The translations under genes and the position numbers were made by a program. A DNA stretch of 64,000 nt from Flavobacterium psychrotolerans (GTDB lineage: Bacteria > Bacteroidota > Bacteroidia > Flavobacteriales > Flavobacteriaceae): assembly GCF_003097635.1 (NCBI RefSeq), contig NZ_QCZI01000015.1:17148-81147 (forward strand), read 5' to 3'. Each line of letters opens with the position of its first letter. Position 1 is the stretch's first letter. A model generated the notes under the pieces. The model was given only the letters and a program-made list of their open reading frames with translations, ran no database searches and was not told the DNA's origin. Below are positions 1 to 9,942 of the stretch, piece by piece.

Positions 1-31
1 TTATTTCTACAAGAATTGAATCCATTGTCAT
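1..31 (-). CDS. 5' end of a gene cut by the window edge, perhaps the ABC transporter partner of the adjacent adaptor
   Basis: Only the first ten codons are visible, running off the left edge. On the minus strand an ATG at 29-31 and a second in-frame ATG at 23-25 open a frame that reads M-T-M-D-S-I-L-V-E-I. The frame starts 5 bases after the stop of the MacA-like adaptor, so the two are probably one operon. In Bacteroidota the gene after such an adaptor is usually a MacB-type ABC ATPase or permease, whose first residues often read I-L-E-I. That identity is inference from context, because too little sequence is present to test it. Confidence 0.35.
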   Translation of the reverse strand, partial: MTMDSILVEI

Positions 32-36
32 AGTCT

Positions 37-1266
37 TTAATTCCTTGAAGTACCAGAAGGCCTTCTTTGCATTTTAGGCATAAAAGGACTTCGTTGTGCA
101 TTGTCAGCATTAATTTCATTCCCCTCTATCACATTTGAAATTACTTCTTCATTTAAGGATAACCCTTTCATGACATATACATTGGTATCGTCATTTATCC
201 CAATTGTGATTCTCTTTTCCTTTAATGTTTCTCCTGCTTTTATCCACACAAATGCACTTTGATTTGCTGTGTTTTCATAACCGTTTTGCTTATTTTTATT
301 TGTAAAAGCATTCTTTTCGGCTTTCATAATGGTGTATTGACTCGATAAAATGGAATCTGGTTTAAAATTTAAAGCTCTAGACGCAATTAGTAAAGCCTTA
401 TCATGTTGTTCCGTATAAATGTATATACTGGCGGTCATGCCGGGTTTGAGTTTCATTGCTTCATTTTCAACATCAATTAATGTTTTATAAGTAACTACAT
501 TAGCAGAAACTGATGGATGCAATAAAATTTTTTGGACTTTTCCCTGAAAGACATCATTTGGAAAAGCATCTACTGTAAAAGTCACTCTTTGACCTGATTG
601 TACTCCACCTATATCTGCCTCGTCTACAGCGGCTCGGACTTGCATTTTTGTAAGATCTTTTGCAATTACAAATAACGTTGGTGCATTAAAACTGGAAGCA
701 ATGGTTTGTCCTTCACTTACATTTCTATTGAGAATTACGCCATTAATTGGAGAATAAATATTGGTATAAGAAAGGTTTTTAATCGTAATTTTTAGTTGGG
801 CCAATGCATTATCCACGGCTGCTTTAGCACTATTAAATTGATTTAAGGCCAGCTGATAATCGGCTTTACTGATGATACCCAGAGTGAATAATTTATTTTG
901 TCTGTCAAAATTATTTTGCTGGAAATTCAGATTGCTATTTGCCGTTGCAAGATTTGCTTTTGCCACTTCGGTTTGTGCTAATATATTCGAGGGATCTATT
1001 TTCGCTAACAGTTGCCCCTTTTTCACCTCTCCATTAAAATCTACATATATGTTTTTTATCACGCCAGAAACCTGAGCTCCCACAGAAACAGTATCGACGG
1101 GCTGAATGGTTCCCGTAGCGGTTATGCTTTTTGCAATAAACCCATAACTTGCTCTTGAAGTAATGAAAGAAATCTCCGGTGTTTTTTTCTGTACAATTAA
1201 ATAATAGACTGCCGCCGTTGCTAAAACAACCAAAACGAAGACTATTATTATTGTCCTTTTTTTCAT
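37..1266 (-). CDS. MacA/HlyD-family efflux transporter periplasmic adaptor subunit
   Basis: Membrane fusion protein of a tripartite pump, expected to bridge an inner-membrane transporter and an outer-membrane TolC-type channel. Residues about 5-25 form one N-terminal membrane anchor (TIIIVFVLVVLATAAVYYLI). A barrel-sandwich (lipoyl-like) half-motif lies near residues 57-93 (VSVGAQVSGVIKNIYVDFNG, then GQLLAKID). A coiled-coil hairpin rich in A, N, Q and K follows at about 95-165, then the second lipoyl half (YSPINGVILNRNVSEGQTI) and the beta-barrel and membrane-proximal domains. The C-terminus is a short basic tail (MPKMQRRPSGTSRN). At 409 residues it has normal length for MacA homologues. The next gene on the minus strand starts 5 bases after the stop and is probably its ABC partner. 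The transported substrate cannot be told from the sequence. Confidence 0.9.
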   Translation of the reverse strand: MKKRTIIIVFVLVVLATAAVYYLIVQKKTPEISFITSRASYGFIAKSITATGTIQPVDTVSVGAQVSGVIKNIYVDFNGEVKKGQLLAKIDPSNILAQTEVAKANLATANSNLNFQQNNFDRQNKLFTLGIISKADYQLALNQFNSAKAAVDNALAQLKITIKNLSYTNIYSPINGVILNRNVSEGQTIASSFNAPTLFVIAKDLTKMQVRAAVDEADIGGVQSGQRVTFTVDAFPNDVFQGKVQKILLHPSVSANVVTYKTLIDVENEAMKLKPGMTASIYIYTEQHDKALLIASRALNFKPDSILSSQYTIMKAEKNAFTNKNKQNGYENTANQSAFVWIKAGETLKEKRITIGINDDTNVYVMKGLSLNEEVISNVIEGNEINADNAQRSPFMPKMQRRPSGTSRN

Positions 1267-1333
1267 AACAATGATTTAAAAAAATAGGGATTTCAATAGA
1301 GTGCTATGAAAAATTAAGTCTGAATTTGTTCGT

Positions 1334-1909
1334 TTACAGTTTATTCAATATGCTTTTTAAATCTTCTTCATTTTCAAATTCATCCAATGATTTTGCGGTA
1401 TAATGAATTTGCAAACTCGGATAATTTTCAATCGAAATCAAGGTCATTTTTATGATAGACCTATCCGTAGTCCAAACACTATAAAGGTTAAGAATACCGT
1501 CTGCAATAGCCTGTCCGCGATCTGTTTTTTCATCTAACGGAGTATTTACTGTCCAAGTTTCTTTGTCTTTGGTCGCCTTTCCATATTTTTCAGTAAGTAA
1601 TTTTGAGAATTTGTTGTAATCCCGAAAATAGAGTTGTGCATTGCTGTATCTTCTTGTCAAAATATAAATCCCGCTTTCCAACTTATTATCGTCGTTAAAA
1701 ACAAATAAAACTCTATACTTTGTATTACCAAGAATATCATAGCATTCTAGTACATTATCCTTTATTTTTGAAATAAATCTCACTTTTTCTTCTGATTTTA
1801 CTTTTTTCAGAGTGTCTCCCCAATTAAATTCCCTAAAATCTTTAGTTTGTGCATTGGAGTAATTTATCCCCCAAACAAGGATTAAAAATCCTAATAGTAA
1901 CTTTTTCAT
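1334..1909 (-). CDS. exported protein of unknown function
   Basis: 191 residues opening with a clear Sec signal peptide (MKKLLLGFLILVWGINYSNA, cleavage expected before Q-T-K). The mature part is a mixed alpha/beta domain with no motif I recognise. It contains F-R-E-F-N-W-G-D-T near the new N-terminus, a pattern seen in several uncharacterised Bacteroidota periplasmic proteins that begin with a Phe/Trp-Gly-Asp/Met element. It lies 67 bp upstream of the efflux adaptor on the same strand and could be co-transcribed with it, but nothing ties it to efflux. Function unknown. Confidence 0.75.
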   Translation of the reverse strand: MKKLLLGFLILVWGINYSNAQTKDFREFNWGDTLKKVKSEEKVRFISKIKDNVLECYDILGNTKYRVLFVFNDDNKLESGIYILTRRYSNAQLYFRDYNKFSKLLTEKYGKATKDKETWTVNTPLDEKTDRGQAIADGILNLYSVWTTDRSIIKMTLISIENYPSLQIHYTAKSLDEFENEEDLKSILNKL

Positions 1910-2355
1910 GATTCTCTAAAAATTAAGATTAATAAAATTTCATCATATTGCTTCTTTAAATTTACACTACCTAAAGTTACAGCTTCTAAATGAAAAATCT
2001 ACTTATTTTGATGAAAACATTTCAAAATACAATCATGTATTTACCAATAAAACATGTTGTTACATTATTTATTATTGAATTAATTTTGGATAAAAAAATG
2101 AATTATAAAATGGTTGATGCAACAGAATTTAAAATCCTGCGCATGGCTTAACAGCAATTTGTAAAAAAAGGAACGGTGCTTAAAATGGCAATGCAGATAC
2201 TTTTCATCATGATGTTTCTAAATTGTATCTAAATCTCAAAATGAAGTTCAAATAAAAAAATTATATATTTCTCGAATATTTCAAATCATTGATATTCATA
2301 ATTTTAAAATATTTTAGTATCAAAAAACACAAAAAACAATTAGTACTGTAAAATT
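1910..2355. other. intergenic region without a supported gene
   Basis: About 450 bases of AT-rich DNA between divergent genes. The only reading frame with an ATG is an 18-codon stretch near 2098-2151 with no visible ribosome binding site, which I do not consider a gene. Its right end leads into the sigma-54-like element described next. No other structure was seen. Confidence 0.5.
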
Positions 2356-2370
2356 TTGGCACGTTAGTTG
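2356..2370 (+). promoter_or_regulatory. sigma-54 (RpoN)-type promoter candidate
   Basis: The 15 bases TTGGCACG-TTAG-TTG match the classical -24/-12 element TTGGCACGnnnnTTGC except for the last base (A at 2371 instead of C). The GG at 2358-2359 and the TTG at 2368-2370 have exactly the required spacing. It lies 59 bp upstream of the ATG of the secreted protein at 2430, a normal 5'-UTR distance. No enhancer-binding regulator is encoded nearby, so dependence on RpoN is inferred from the motif alone. Confidence 0.55.
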
Positions 2371-2429
2371 AAAATAACACAGTATATTGCTGAAACGGAT
2401 TCAGCATTTAAACTCAAAAACTATTGATT

Positions 2430-3053
2430 ATGAAAAATTTTACTCTTTTAGTAGCAGGCATTTTACTTTTAGGAAATGCAGCCAAAGCATCAGAAATAAT
2501 CAATTATTCTGGTGGAAATACGAAAACTAATTTTAGCCTTAATGAGCCCATCGAATTTACGGAAAGAGGTATTACCTTTTATGTTTTCGCAAACGGTGAA
2601 TTCGATTTTAATAGTGAACAAAGTGCGGGCAAAGATTCTTATTACCGACGTGCCATCAATACTACAACTGGTGCTCCCGGGGTGCAAACAAATTTATTAC
2701 CAATCAACGGTGGTGTCATCATTGAACATGATGCTATGGGTAGAATCCGGAGAATTGGAAATGTATTTATGAATTATGATTATGAAAACCGAATTAAAAG
2801 AATCGGCACAGTATATATGTCTTACAACCGTTTTGCTTTGAATCAGATTGGAGGGTTAAAAATCATCTACAACCGAAGAGGTCAAATCATAAATATTTTT
2901 GGAAATGTTAAAGGTTATAAGTCCAATTATGGTTATTGCGATTCTTATGAAACCCATTTTGATAATGACAATTCAACGTATCAAAATAATGATAACAATC
3001 AGTATTACTATAGAAAAAATGGAGATAAGGCAAAAAGTGAGGATACCAAATAG
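2430..3053 (+). CDS. secreted protein with repeated R-I-[RK]-R-I-G motifs, unknown function
   Basis: 207 residues. I chose the ATG at 2430 because it gives a clean signal peptide (MKNFTLLVAGILLLGNAAKA); the TTG six bases upstream is less likely. The mature protein contains a short repeat whose copies read GRIRRIGNVFMNYDYENR, NRIKRIGTVYMSYNR and a weaker GQIINIFGNVKGY. Each resembles the short beta-strand units of sugar- or wall-binding repeat proteins. The C-terminal 50 residues are rich in Asn, Asp, Tyr and Lys and look unstructured. The gene stands alone behind a sigma-54-like promoter and ends at a strong bidirectional terminator. I recognise it only as a Flavobacterium-type hypothetical protein. 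Confidence 0.75.
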   Translation: MKNFTLLVAGILLLGNAAKASEIINYSGGNTKTNFSLNEPIEFTERGITFYVFANGEFDFNSEQSAGKDSYYRRAINTTTGAPGVQTNLLPINGGVIIEHDAMGRIRRIGNVFMNYDYENRIKRIGTVYMSYNRFALNQIGGLKIIYNRRGQIINIFGNVKGYKSNYGYCDSYETHFDNDNSTYQNNDNNQYYYRKNGDKAKSEDTK

Positions 3054-3081
3054 TCTTAAGGTTTAAACATTTAAAAAAAAA

Positions 3082-3117
3082 ATCCTGATTGTATTTACTA
3101 CAATCAGGATTTTTTTT
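3082..3117. terminator. bidirectional intrinsic terminator
   Basis: A perfect 12-bp stem (ATCCTGATTGTA with TACAATCAGGAT, five-base loop) is flanked by an A-run on the left and a T-run on the right. It can therefore end transcription from both converging genes, the secreted protein at 2430 and the TPR protein at 3136. Confidence 0.9.
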
Positions 3118-3135
3118 AATGTTTTAAAATGAGAT

Positions 3136-4407
3136 TTATTTTCCCATTTTAGCTTTCAATGCTATCTTTTTGTCAGTCATTTCTAAAGCTCCATACACGT
3201 TTAAAAGAGTGGTTGCAACATCTTCATTTTTAGAATCTAATTCATTCGCTTTTTCCAGATAAGGTAAAGTTGCTAAAAATATTGCTTCTCTTTGATTCTT
3301 TAATACTTCATATCTTTTGGTATCTTTTTCTGAAGTACCCAATTTGTTCATTTCAGTAATAATTTTTTTCTCTCCATCCAACTTCAAAATGGCTAAATTA
3401 AGATAGGCATTAATATAATCTGGTTTGATTTCAATTGATCTTTTGTAATACTTTTCGGCCTCAACAACATCCGTTTTAGCGGAAATAACACCCAAATTGA
3501 ACAATAAATCAGCATCATTAGGGCTTTTTGCCAAAACTTCTGATATTAATCGTTTATAGGTTGGAAAATCTTCCAATTTCAAATAAAGATCCGCTTCGGT
3601 AAGAGTTAAAGAAGTATCATCTGGATTGGCAATTCGAGCTTCTGCAAGTGCTTTTTTTGCCTCATCGGTTTTACCATTTTGCACTAAAATTAGGGCGATG
3701 TTTTTATATATCTCTCCTCTTTTGGACGGTATTTTTTCATCCCTTGGATTGGAATGAGATTTTAAACTCACCATTCTGTCTCTCTCCGCTTTGGTACCAA
3801 AATAATCTTCTTTGTCAGAAACTAAACTTTTGGCATAATAAGCCATGCCTTCGCCAGAATAATTCTGTTTTTTTAACTCTAAATAATAGGCTAACGCTGT
3901 ATCCCAATCTTGTCCATTTACGGCATAACTTGCAGCATAGTACAATTTTTCCAAATCGGTTTTATCCAATTCATAAACCGCATATAATTTTTTTGCTGCC
4001 TCTGAATAATTCTTTTTTGTCCCTTCTTCAATAGCGCTATTTAAGAGTTTGTTTTTGATATCGGATATCGCTGTTTGCGCTTGGCTGGTGTATTTAGACT
4101 TTCCTGAAGCTTTTTCTACGGCCAACAAATCCTGATATGCTTTTGCTGCATCAGATTGATTTTTTGACGCATCAATATTCTTTGTTGCTAAGTCTAACAA
4201 AGTATTTCCCTTAACAAAGAAATACTGGGCTTTTTCTGAATCAGTAGCATTTGGAATTAAAGATTCGGCTTGTTGCAAAATACCCTTGGCCTCTGCTGAA
4301 TTTCCGCTTTTCAATGCTTTCTCTGCTGCTTTTATTTGATCTTTTTGAGCAAAAGTGCTTACTGAAATCAATAATGCTGATGCGAGTATTACATATTTAC
4401 TTTTCAT
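3136..4407 (-). CDS. exported tetratricopeptide-repeat protein downstream of gyrA
   Basis: 423 residues with a signal peptide (MKSKYVILASALLISVSTFA, cleavage before QKDQ). The body is helical and Ala/Lys-rich, with TPR-type units: an N-terminal set around residues 25-170 and a clearer set at about 230-340 (for example ADLLFNLGVISAKTDVVEAE, then KYYKRSIEIKPDYINAYLNL). The final part (YLEKANELDSKNEDVATTLL) is another TPR. Such repeats mediate protein-protein contacts, here in the periplasm. It follows gyrA by 22 bp on the same strand, so the two are probably co-transcribed, an arrangement I recall from other Flavobacteria. No partner or enzymatic role can be read from the sequence. Confidence 0.85.
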   Translation of the reverse strand: MKSKYVILASALLISVSTFAQKDQIKAAEKALKSGNSAEAKGILQQAESLIPNATDSEKAQYFFVKGNTLLDLATKNIDASKNQSDAAKAYQDLLAVEKASGKSKYTSQAQTAISDIKNKLLNSAIEEGTKKNYSEAAKKLYAVYELDKTDLEKLYYAASYAVNGQDWDTALAYYLELKKQNYSGEGMAYYAKSLVSDKEDYFGTKAERDRMVSLKSHSNPRDEKIPSKRGEIYKNIALILVQNGKTDEAKKALAEARIANPDDTSLTLTEADLYLKLEDFPTYKRLISEVLAKSPNDADLLFNLGVISAKTDVVEAEKYYKRSIEIKPDYINAYLNLAILKLDGEKKIITEMNKLGTSEKDTKRYEVLKNQREAIFLATLPYLEKANELDSKNEDVATTLLNVYGALEMTDKKIALKAKMGK

Positions 4408-4429
4408 TACTATTCTATTTAATATTTAA

Positions 4430-7054
4430 TTATTCGGTTTCTTCGTCATCGGCATCGTCTTCATCTTCGATGTCTTCTTCAGTTTCAGCATCATCTTCCT
4501 CATCGTCGTCATCGGCTGAACCTTCGTCTTCAAGAATTTCTAATACGGGTTTTACTCTTTCAATAGCATCAGATTCGATAATATTACCATCTTCATCAAC
4601 AATAACTTCTGCTACATCGTCTTTCATTACCTTAGTTACTGCTGCAATAGAATCGTTTCCTTTGATGTTGATCAGTTTCACCCCTTGTGTAGCGCGTCCC
4701 ATCACTCTCAAATCTTCAACAGCCATTCTTATGGTCAATCCTGATTTGTTGATAATCATTAAATCATCCGCATCGGTAACGGCGTTTATTGAAATTAATT
4801 TACCGGTTTTCTCTGTGATATTTAATGTCTTAACCCCTTTTCCCCCACGGTTTGTGATTCTATATTCGTCAAGGCTGGAACGTTTTCCAAAACCATTTTC
4901 GGCAACAACAAGGATTTCGCTATTCATATCGTTTACAGTAACCATTCCAATTACTTCGTCTGTTTCATCTTTTAAAGTAATTCCACGAACTCCGGAAGCG
5001 GTTCTTCCCATTGGACGGGTTTTGGTTTCTTCAAAACGAACTAATTTCCCTGATTTCACCGCCAAAATAATTTGACTTTCACCATTGGTGAGTTTGGCTT
5101 CTAATAATTCATCGCCTTCTTTAATCGTGATTGCGGCAACACCATTGACTCTAGGTTTAGAATATTTCTCTAATGAGGTTTTCTTAACTTGCCCTTTTTT
5201 GGTCACCATTATCAAATTATGACTCCCTATGTATTCTTTATCTTTTAAATCTTGAGTACAAATGAAAGCTTTTACTTTATCATCACTTTCAATGTTAATC
5301 AAGTTTTGCAAAGCCCTTCCTTTTGCCGTTTTGCTTCCTTCCGGAATTTCATATACACGCATCCAGAAACATTTCCCTTTTTGGGTAAAGAACATCATAT
5401 ATTGGTGGTTGGTGGCCACAAACATGTGTTCTAAGAAATCTTGATCTCTTGTTCCGGCACTTTTTTGACCAACTCCTCCTCTATTTTGGGTCTTATATTC
5501 TGTCAAATTGGTGCGTTTGATATAACCGGCGTGTGAAATGGTAATTACCACATTTTCATCGGCAATTAAATCCTCGATGCTTACATCTCCACCAGAATAT
5601 TCAATAACAGAACGACGGGCATCTCCATATTTATCACGAATTTCTATAAGCTCTTCTTTTATTAAAGCAGTTCTCAAATCAACATTTGCTAATAAATCTT
5701 TCAAATGCTCAATCAATTTCATTAACTCTTCATATTCCGCTCTTAACTTGTCTTGTTCCAGACCTGTTAATTGACGCAAACGCATTTCTACAATGGCACG
5801 AGACTGAATGTCAGACAATTTGAATCTTTCGATTAACTTTTCTCTGGCTTCTTCCGTATTTTTAGACCCTCGAATTAAAGCTATCACTTCGTCAATATTA
5901 TCAGAAGCTATGATTAAACCTTCTAAGATATGCGCCCTTTCCTCGGCTTTGCGCAATTCAAAACGCGTTCTACGAACCACAACATCGTGACGGTGCTCGA
6001 TGAAATAATGAATCATGTCTTTTAGATTCAACATTTGGGGACGCCCTTTTACCAAGGCAATATTGTTTACACTGAAAGAAGATTGCAGTTGCGTAAACTT
6101 GTAAAGCGTATTTAACACCACATTTGGCGTAGCATCACGCTTCAATATATAAACGATTCGCATTCCGTTTCTATCCGATTCATCACGAATATTGGCGATA
6201 CCCTCAATTTTTTTGTCGTTTACTAAATCAGCAGTTCTTTTAATCATGTCTGCCTTATTGACCTGATACGGAATTTCGGAAACGATAATAGATTCTCTTC
6301 CGTCAACTTCTTCAAAGTTCACTTTGGCACGCATCACAATACGTCCACGACCTGTTTTGAATGCTTCACGCACCCCTTCATATCCATAAATAATTCCACC
6401 GGTAGGAAAATCGGGAGCCTTAATATGATTCATCAATTCGTCTATCTCAATATCATTATTATCAAGATAAGCCAAGGTTCCATTGATGACTTCGGTTAAA
6501 TTGTGTGGTGGCATATTAGTAGCCATCCCCACAGCAATACCAGTTGCTCCGTTTATTAATAAGGTGGGAACTCTAGTCGGCATTACTTTTGGCTCATACA
6601 ATGTATCGTCAAAATTCAATTGAAAATCAACGGTTTCTTTTTCGATGTCGGCCATAATTTCTTCCGAAATCTTTTTCATTCTGGCTTCGGTGTAACGCAT
6701 TGCTGCAGGACTATCGCCATCTACAGAACCAAAGTTACCCTGACCGTCAACCAAAAGATAACGCATGCTCCATTCTTGAGCCATACGCACCATGGCATCA
6801 TATACAGATGTATCTCCGTGTGGGTGATACTTCCCTAAAACTTCTCCTACGATTCTCGCTGATTTTTTATGGGCTGATTTTGAAGTGATTCCTAATTCAT
6901 GCATTCCAAAAAGCACTCTTCGATGCACTGGTTTCAAGCCATCTCTAACATCTGGAAGTGCTCTTGATACAATTACCGACATCGAATAATCGATGTAAGC
7001 TGATTTCATTTCGTCCTCTATGTTAATAGGAATTAACTTTTCTCCGTTAGACAT
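4430..7054 (-). CDS. gyrA: DNA gyrase subunit A
   Basis: Breakage-reunion subunit of DNA gyrase, which introduces negative supercoils with GyrB. At 874 residues it is full length. The active-site region reads [14 protein letters not shown] with the DNA-linking tyrosine at residue 121. The quinolone-resistance region reads [19 protein letters not shown], with Thr82 at the position of E. coli Ser83 and the Asp87 equivalent kept. The C-terminal beta-pinwheel is present, with [10 protein letters not shown] in the first blade and a GyrA-box variant (TNRGGKGVK) further on. The protein ends in a long acidic tail of almost only Asp and Glu, which is common in this family. The start [17 protein letters not shown] is standard. 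The downstream TPR gene is 22 bp away. Confidence 0.98.
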   Translation of the reverse strand: MSNGEKLIPINIEDEMKSAYIDYSMSVIVSRALPDVRDGLKPVHRRVLFGMHELGITSKSAHKKSARIVGEVLGKYHPHGDTSVYDAMVRMAQEWSMRYLLVDGQGNFGSVDGDSPAAMRYTEARMKKISEEIMADIEKETVDFQLNFDDTLYEPKVMPTRVPTLLINGATGIAVGMATNMPPHNLTEVINGTLAYLDNNDIEIDELMNHIKAPDFPTGGIIYGYEGVREAFKTGRGRIVMRAKVNFEEVDGRESIIVSEIPYQVNKADMIKRTADLVNDKKIEGIANIRDESDRNGMRIVYILKRDATPNVVLNTLYKFTQLQSSFSVNNIALVKGRPQMLNLKDMIHYFIEHRHDVVVRRTRFELRKAEERAHILEGLIIASDNIDEVIALIRGSKNTEEAREKLIERFKLSDIQSRAIVEMRLRQLTGLEQDKLRAEYEELMKLIEHLKDLLANVDLRTALIKEELIEIRDKYGDARRSVIEYSGGDVSIEDLIADENVVITISHAGYIKRTNLTEYKTQNRGGVGQKSAGTRDQDFLEHMFVATNHQYMMFFTQKGKCFWMRVYEIPEGSKTAKGRALQNLINIESDDKVKAFICTQDLKDKEYIGSHNLIMVTKKGQVKKTSLEKYSKPRVNGVAAITIKEGDELLEAKLTNGESQIILAVKSGKLVRFEETKTRPMGRTASGVRGITLKDETDEVIGMVTVNDMNSEILVVAENGFGKRSSLDEYRITNRGGKGVKTLNITEKTGKLISINAVTDADDLMIINKSGLTIRMAVEDLRVMGRATQGVKLINIKGNDSIAAVTKVMKDDVAEVIVDEDGNIIESDAIERVKPVLEILEDEGSADDDDEEDDAETEEDIEDEDDADDEETE

Positions 7055-7263
7055 ATTATAGTTATATTAAAAATTATTTGTTTTGAAAAATCCTGCTAAT
7101 ATAACCTTTCTCGACTATTTTTAAGGGATTTTTAAACATATTTTTTTTCGATTTATCAACAAAATTCAGTCCGTTTTCAGTTGATAAGTTAATTCACTTT
7201 TAACTTTTAATTTTAAATATTTTTTGTCTATTAGCTGACAGCACATTTAGATGGGAATGATTA

Positions 7264-7294
7264 TTGCAATTGCATTATAAAATCACTAAATTTA
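7264..7294 (+). promoter_or_regulatory. putative clpC promoter in the gyrA-clpC divergent spacer
   Basis: TTG at 7264-7266, a 20-bp spacer and TAAATTTA at 7287-7294 approximate the Bacteroidota pattern TTG-N17-23-TAnnTTTG with one mismatch in the last base. It lies 22 bp before the clpC ATG. The 261-bp spacer (7055-7315) must also carry the gyrA promoter on the other strand, where I see only a weak TATATTAG about 55 bp before the gyrA ATG. Confidence 0.35.
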
Positions 7295-7315
7295 CAATAC
7301 AAATTATACAATAAT

Positions 7316-9859
7316 ATGGATGATAATTTTTCACCAAGAGTCAAAGATGTAATCACTTACAGTAAAGAGGAAGCCTTGCGTTTAGGCCACGATTTTATTG
7401 GAACAGAGCATTTGATGTTGGGTATTTTAAGAGATGGGAATGGTAAAGCCATTACAATTCTGAACAATTTATCTGTTGATTTAGATCATTTGCGAAGAAA
7501 AGTTGAAATCTTAAGCCCCGCAAATCCAAATATTATAGTAAGTAACGAAAAGAAAAACTTACATTTAACACGTCAGGCAGAGCGTGCCCTGAAGACAACG
7601 TTTCTTGAAGCCAAAGTTTTTCAGAGTTCCTCAATCAGTACGGCACATTTACTATTATGCATACTAAGAAATGAAAATGATCCAACAACCAAGTTACTGA
7701 ATAAAATGAAAATTGATTATGACGTAGCTAAAGAACAATATCTGAACATGACACCAAACGAAGAAAATTTTTTAGAAAATTTGCCTAGGAACGAATCATT
7801 CAACGAAGATTCCGGACAAGATGACAATTTAAGAGAAGGCAACTTTAACAATCCTGCCAACAAATCCAACAAAAAATCTAAAACTCCTGTTTTAGATAAT
7901 TTTGGCAGGGATTTAACCGAAATGGCCGAAGAAGGCAAACTCGACCCAGTTGTGGGACGTGAGAAAGAAATTGAACGTGTTTCTCAAATTCTAAGCCGAC
8001 GCAAAAAAAACAATCCATTGCTTATTGGCGAACCCGGAGTTGGAAAATCCGCTATTGCAGAAGGTTTGGCCTTGCGAATCATTCAAAAGAAAGTATCTCG
8101 AAACCTGTTCAACAAACGTGTCGTTACACTTGACTTAGCCAGTTTAGTTGCTGGAACAAAATACCGCGGACAGTTTGAGGAGCGCATGAAAGCGGTCATG
8201 AATGAGTTGGAGAAAAATGACGATATTATTCTTTTCATCGACGAAATACACACCATTGTTGGCGCAGGTGGAGCAACGGGCTCGCTGGACGCTTCCAACA
8301 TGTTCAAACCCGCACTTGCAAGAGGAGAAATTCAATGTATTGGAGCAACAACATTAGACGAATACCGTCAATACATAGAAAAAGACGGCGCTTTAGAAAG
8401 ACGTTTTCAAAAGATTATTGTGGAACCAACATCTGTTGATGAAACCATTACTATTTTGAATAACATCAAAAATAAATACGAAGACCACCATAATGTTACG
8501 TATACCCAAGAAGCAATAGAAGCTTGCGTGAAATTAACGAACAGATACATGTCTGAACGTTTCTTGCCAGACAAAGCAATTGACGCCTTGGACGAAGCGG
8601 GTTCTCGTGTTCACATTACCAATATTGAAGTTCCAAAACAAATTTTAGATTTAGAACGTCAATTGGAAGACGTACGAGAATTGAAAAATTCCGTAGTTAA
8701 AAAACAGAAATATGAGGAGGCCGCAAAACTACGTGATGACGAAAAACGCATCGAAAAAGACTTGGCTATTGCACAAGAACAATGGGACGAAGATTCAAAA
8801 AACAACCGTATTATTGTAACCGAAGATAACGTTGCCGATGTGGTATCTATGATGACAGGAATACCTGTAAATCGCATTGCACAAACCGAAAGCAATAAAT
8901 TAGCTAATCTTCCGGAACTAATTGAAGGAAAGGTTATTGGACAGAAAGAAGCAGTATTAAAAATTGCTCGTTCCATTCAAAGGAATCGTGCCGGATTAAA
9001 AGATCCAAACCGACCAATTGGTTCGTTTATTTTCTTAGGACAAACCGGAGTTGGTAAAACACAATTGGCCAAAGTTTTGGCTAAAGAATTGTTTGACTCT
9101 GAAGATGCTTTAGTTCGTATTGATATGAGTGAATACATGGAAAAATTTGCAATTTCAAGATTAGTTGGAGCGCCTCCAGGATATGTTGGCTACGAGGAAG
9201 GTGGACAATTAACCGAAAAAGTACGAAGAAAACCCTATTGCGTAGTGCTATTGGATGAAATCGAAAAGGCGCATCCCGATGTATTCAACATGCTGCTTCA
9301 AGTCCTTGATGATGGCTATTTAACCGATAGTTTAGGCAGAAAAATTGATTTCAAAAATACCATAATCATAATGACTTCAAATGTTGGAGCCAGACAATTA
9401 AAAGATTTTGGACAAGGTGTCGGTTTTGGTACCGCAGCTAAAGTGGCTCAAGCTGATGATAATTCGAAAGGCATTATCGAAAACGCATTGAAAAAAACCT
9501 TCGCGCCCGAATTTTTAAATAGAATTGATGACGTCATTGTCTTCAATGCTTTAGAAAAAGAGCATATCAATTTGATTATTGAAATTGAATTAAAAAAACT
9601 GTACGATCGAGTAGCTGAGTTGGGCTATAAGTTAAACCTTTCCGATAAGGCAAAAGCGTTTATTGCAGAAAAAGGATTTGACAGACAATTTGGAGCAAGA
9701 CCACTAAAAAGAGCCATTCAGAAGTATGTTGAAGATGCATTGGCAGAAGAAATAATCACTTCAAAAATTGGTTCTGGGGACGAGATTTATATGGACTTAG
9801 ATGAGCCTTCTCAAGAATTGTTTATCAATGTTAAAAAAGCAGAAAAACCAATTAATTAA
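7316..9859 (+). CDS. clpC: ATP-dependent Clp protease ATP-binding subunit ClpC
   Basis: Hsp100 unfoldase of 847 residues that feeds substrates to ClpP. Domains in order: two Clp_N repeats (residues about 1-150), a Gln/Asn/Ser-rich linker, the first AAA+ module with Walker A GEPGVGKS (about residue 238) and Walker B ILFIDEIHT, the coiled-coil middle region with a UVR-like segment (KKQKYEEAAKLRDDEKRIEK), and the second AAA+ module with Walker A GQTGVGKT (about 575) and Walker B VVLLDEIEKAHPD. The last module contains the loop FGQGVGFG, the VGF tripeptide expected to dock on ClpP. The middle domain and UVR segment make it ClpC rather than ClpB or ClpA. The adaptor gene clpS lies at the far right of the window. 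Confidence 0.96.
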   Translation: MDDNFSPRVKDVITYSKEEALRLGHDFIGTEHLMLGILRDGNGKAITILNNLSVDLDHLRRKVEILSPANPNIIVSNEKKNLHLTRQAERALKTTFLEAKVFQSSSISTAHLLLCILRNENDPTTKLLNKMKIDYDVAKEQYLNMTPNEENFLENLPRNESFNEDSGQDDNLREGNFNNPANKSNKKSKTPVLDNFGRDLTEMAEEGKLDPVVGREKEIERVSQILSRRKKNNPLLIGEPGVGKSAIAEGLALRIIQKKVSRNLFNKRVVTLDLASLVAGTKYRGQFEERMKAVMNELEKNDDIILFIDEIHTIVGAGGATGSLDASNMFKPALARGEIQCIGATTLDEYRQYIEKDGALERRFQKIIVEPTSVDETITILNNIKNKYEDHHNVTYTQEAIEACVKLTNRYMSERFLPDKAIDALDEAGSRVHITNIEVPKQILDLERQLEDVRELKNSVVKKQKYEEAAKLRDDEKRIEKDLAIAQEQWDEDSKNNRIIVTEDNVADVVSMMTGIPVNRIAQTESNKLANLPELIEGKVIGQKEAVLKIARSIQRNRAGLKDPNRPIGSFIFLGQTGVGKTQLAKVLAKELFDSEDALVRIDMSEYMEKFAISRLVGAPPGYVGYEEGGQLTEKVRRKPYCVVLLDEIEKAHPDVFNMLLQVLDDGYLTDSLGRKIDFKNTIIIMTSNVGARQLKDFGQGVGFGTAAKVAQADDNSKGIIENALKKTFAPEFLNRIDDVIVFNALEKEHINLIIEIELKKLYDRVAELGYKLNLSDKAKAFIAEKGFDRQFGARPLKRAIQKYVEDALAEEIITSKIGSGDEIYMDLDEPSQELFINVKKAEKPIN

Positions 9860-9868
9860 TTTTTATTT

Positions 9869-9924
9869 TTTAGCCACGAATTCACGGATTATATTTAGTT
9901 TTAATTCGTGAATTCGTGGCTAAA
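9869..9924 (+). terminator. long hairpin after clpC
   Basis: A perfect 18-bp inverted repeat (TTTAGCCACGAATTCACG and its complement) with a 20-base loop, followed by a T-containing tract. It fits a clpC terminator, but its length and wording resemble the 'cgaattcacgaatt' intergenic repeats scattered through Flavobacterium genomes, so it may also be a dispersed element. Confidence 0.6.
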
Positions 9925-9942
9925 TCTTTTAATCCTTTTTAA

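Noticed and set aside
2098..2151. 18-codon frame in the spacer before 2430
   Set aside because: Too short, without a ribosome binding site or any composition that suggests a leader peptide.
4251..5075. 274-codon Ser-rich reading frame on the plus strand
   Set aside because: It is antisense to gyrA, and its serine run is only the complement of the acidic GyrA tail.
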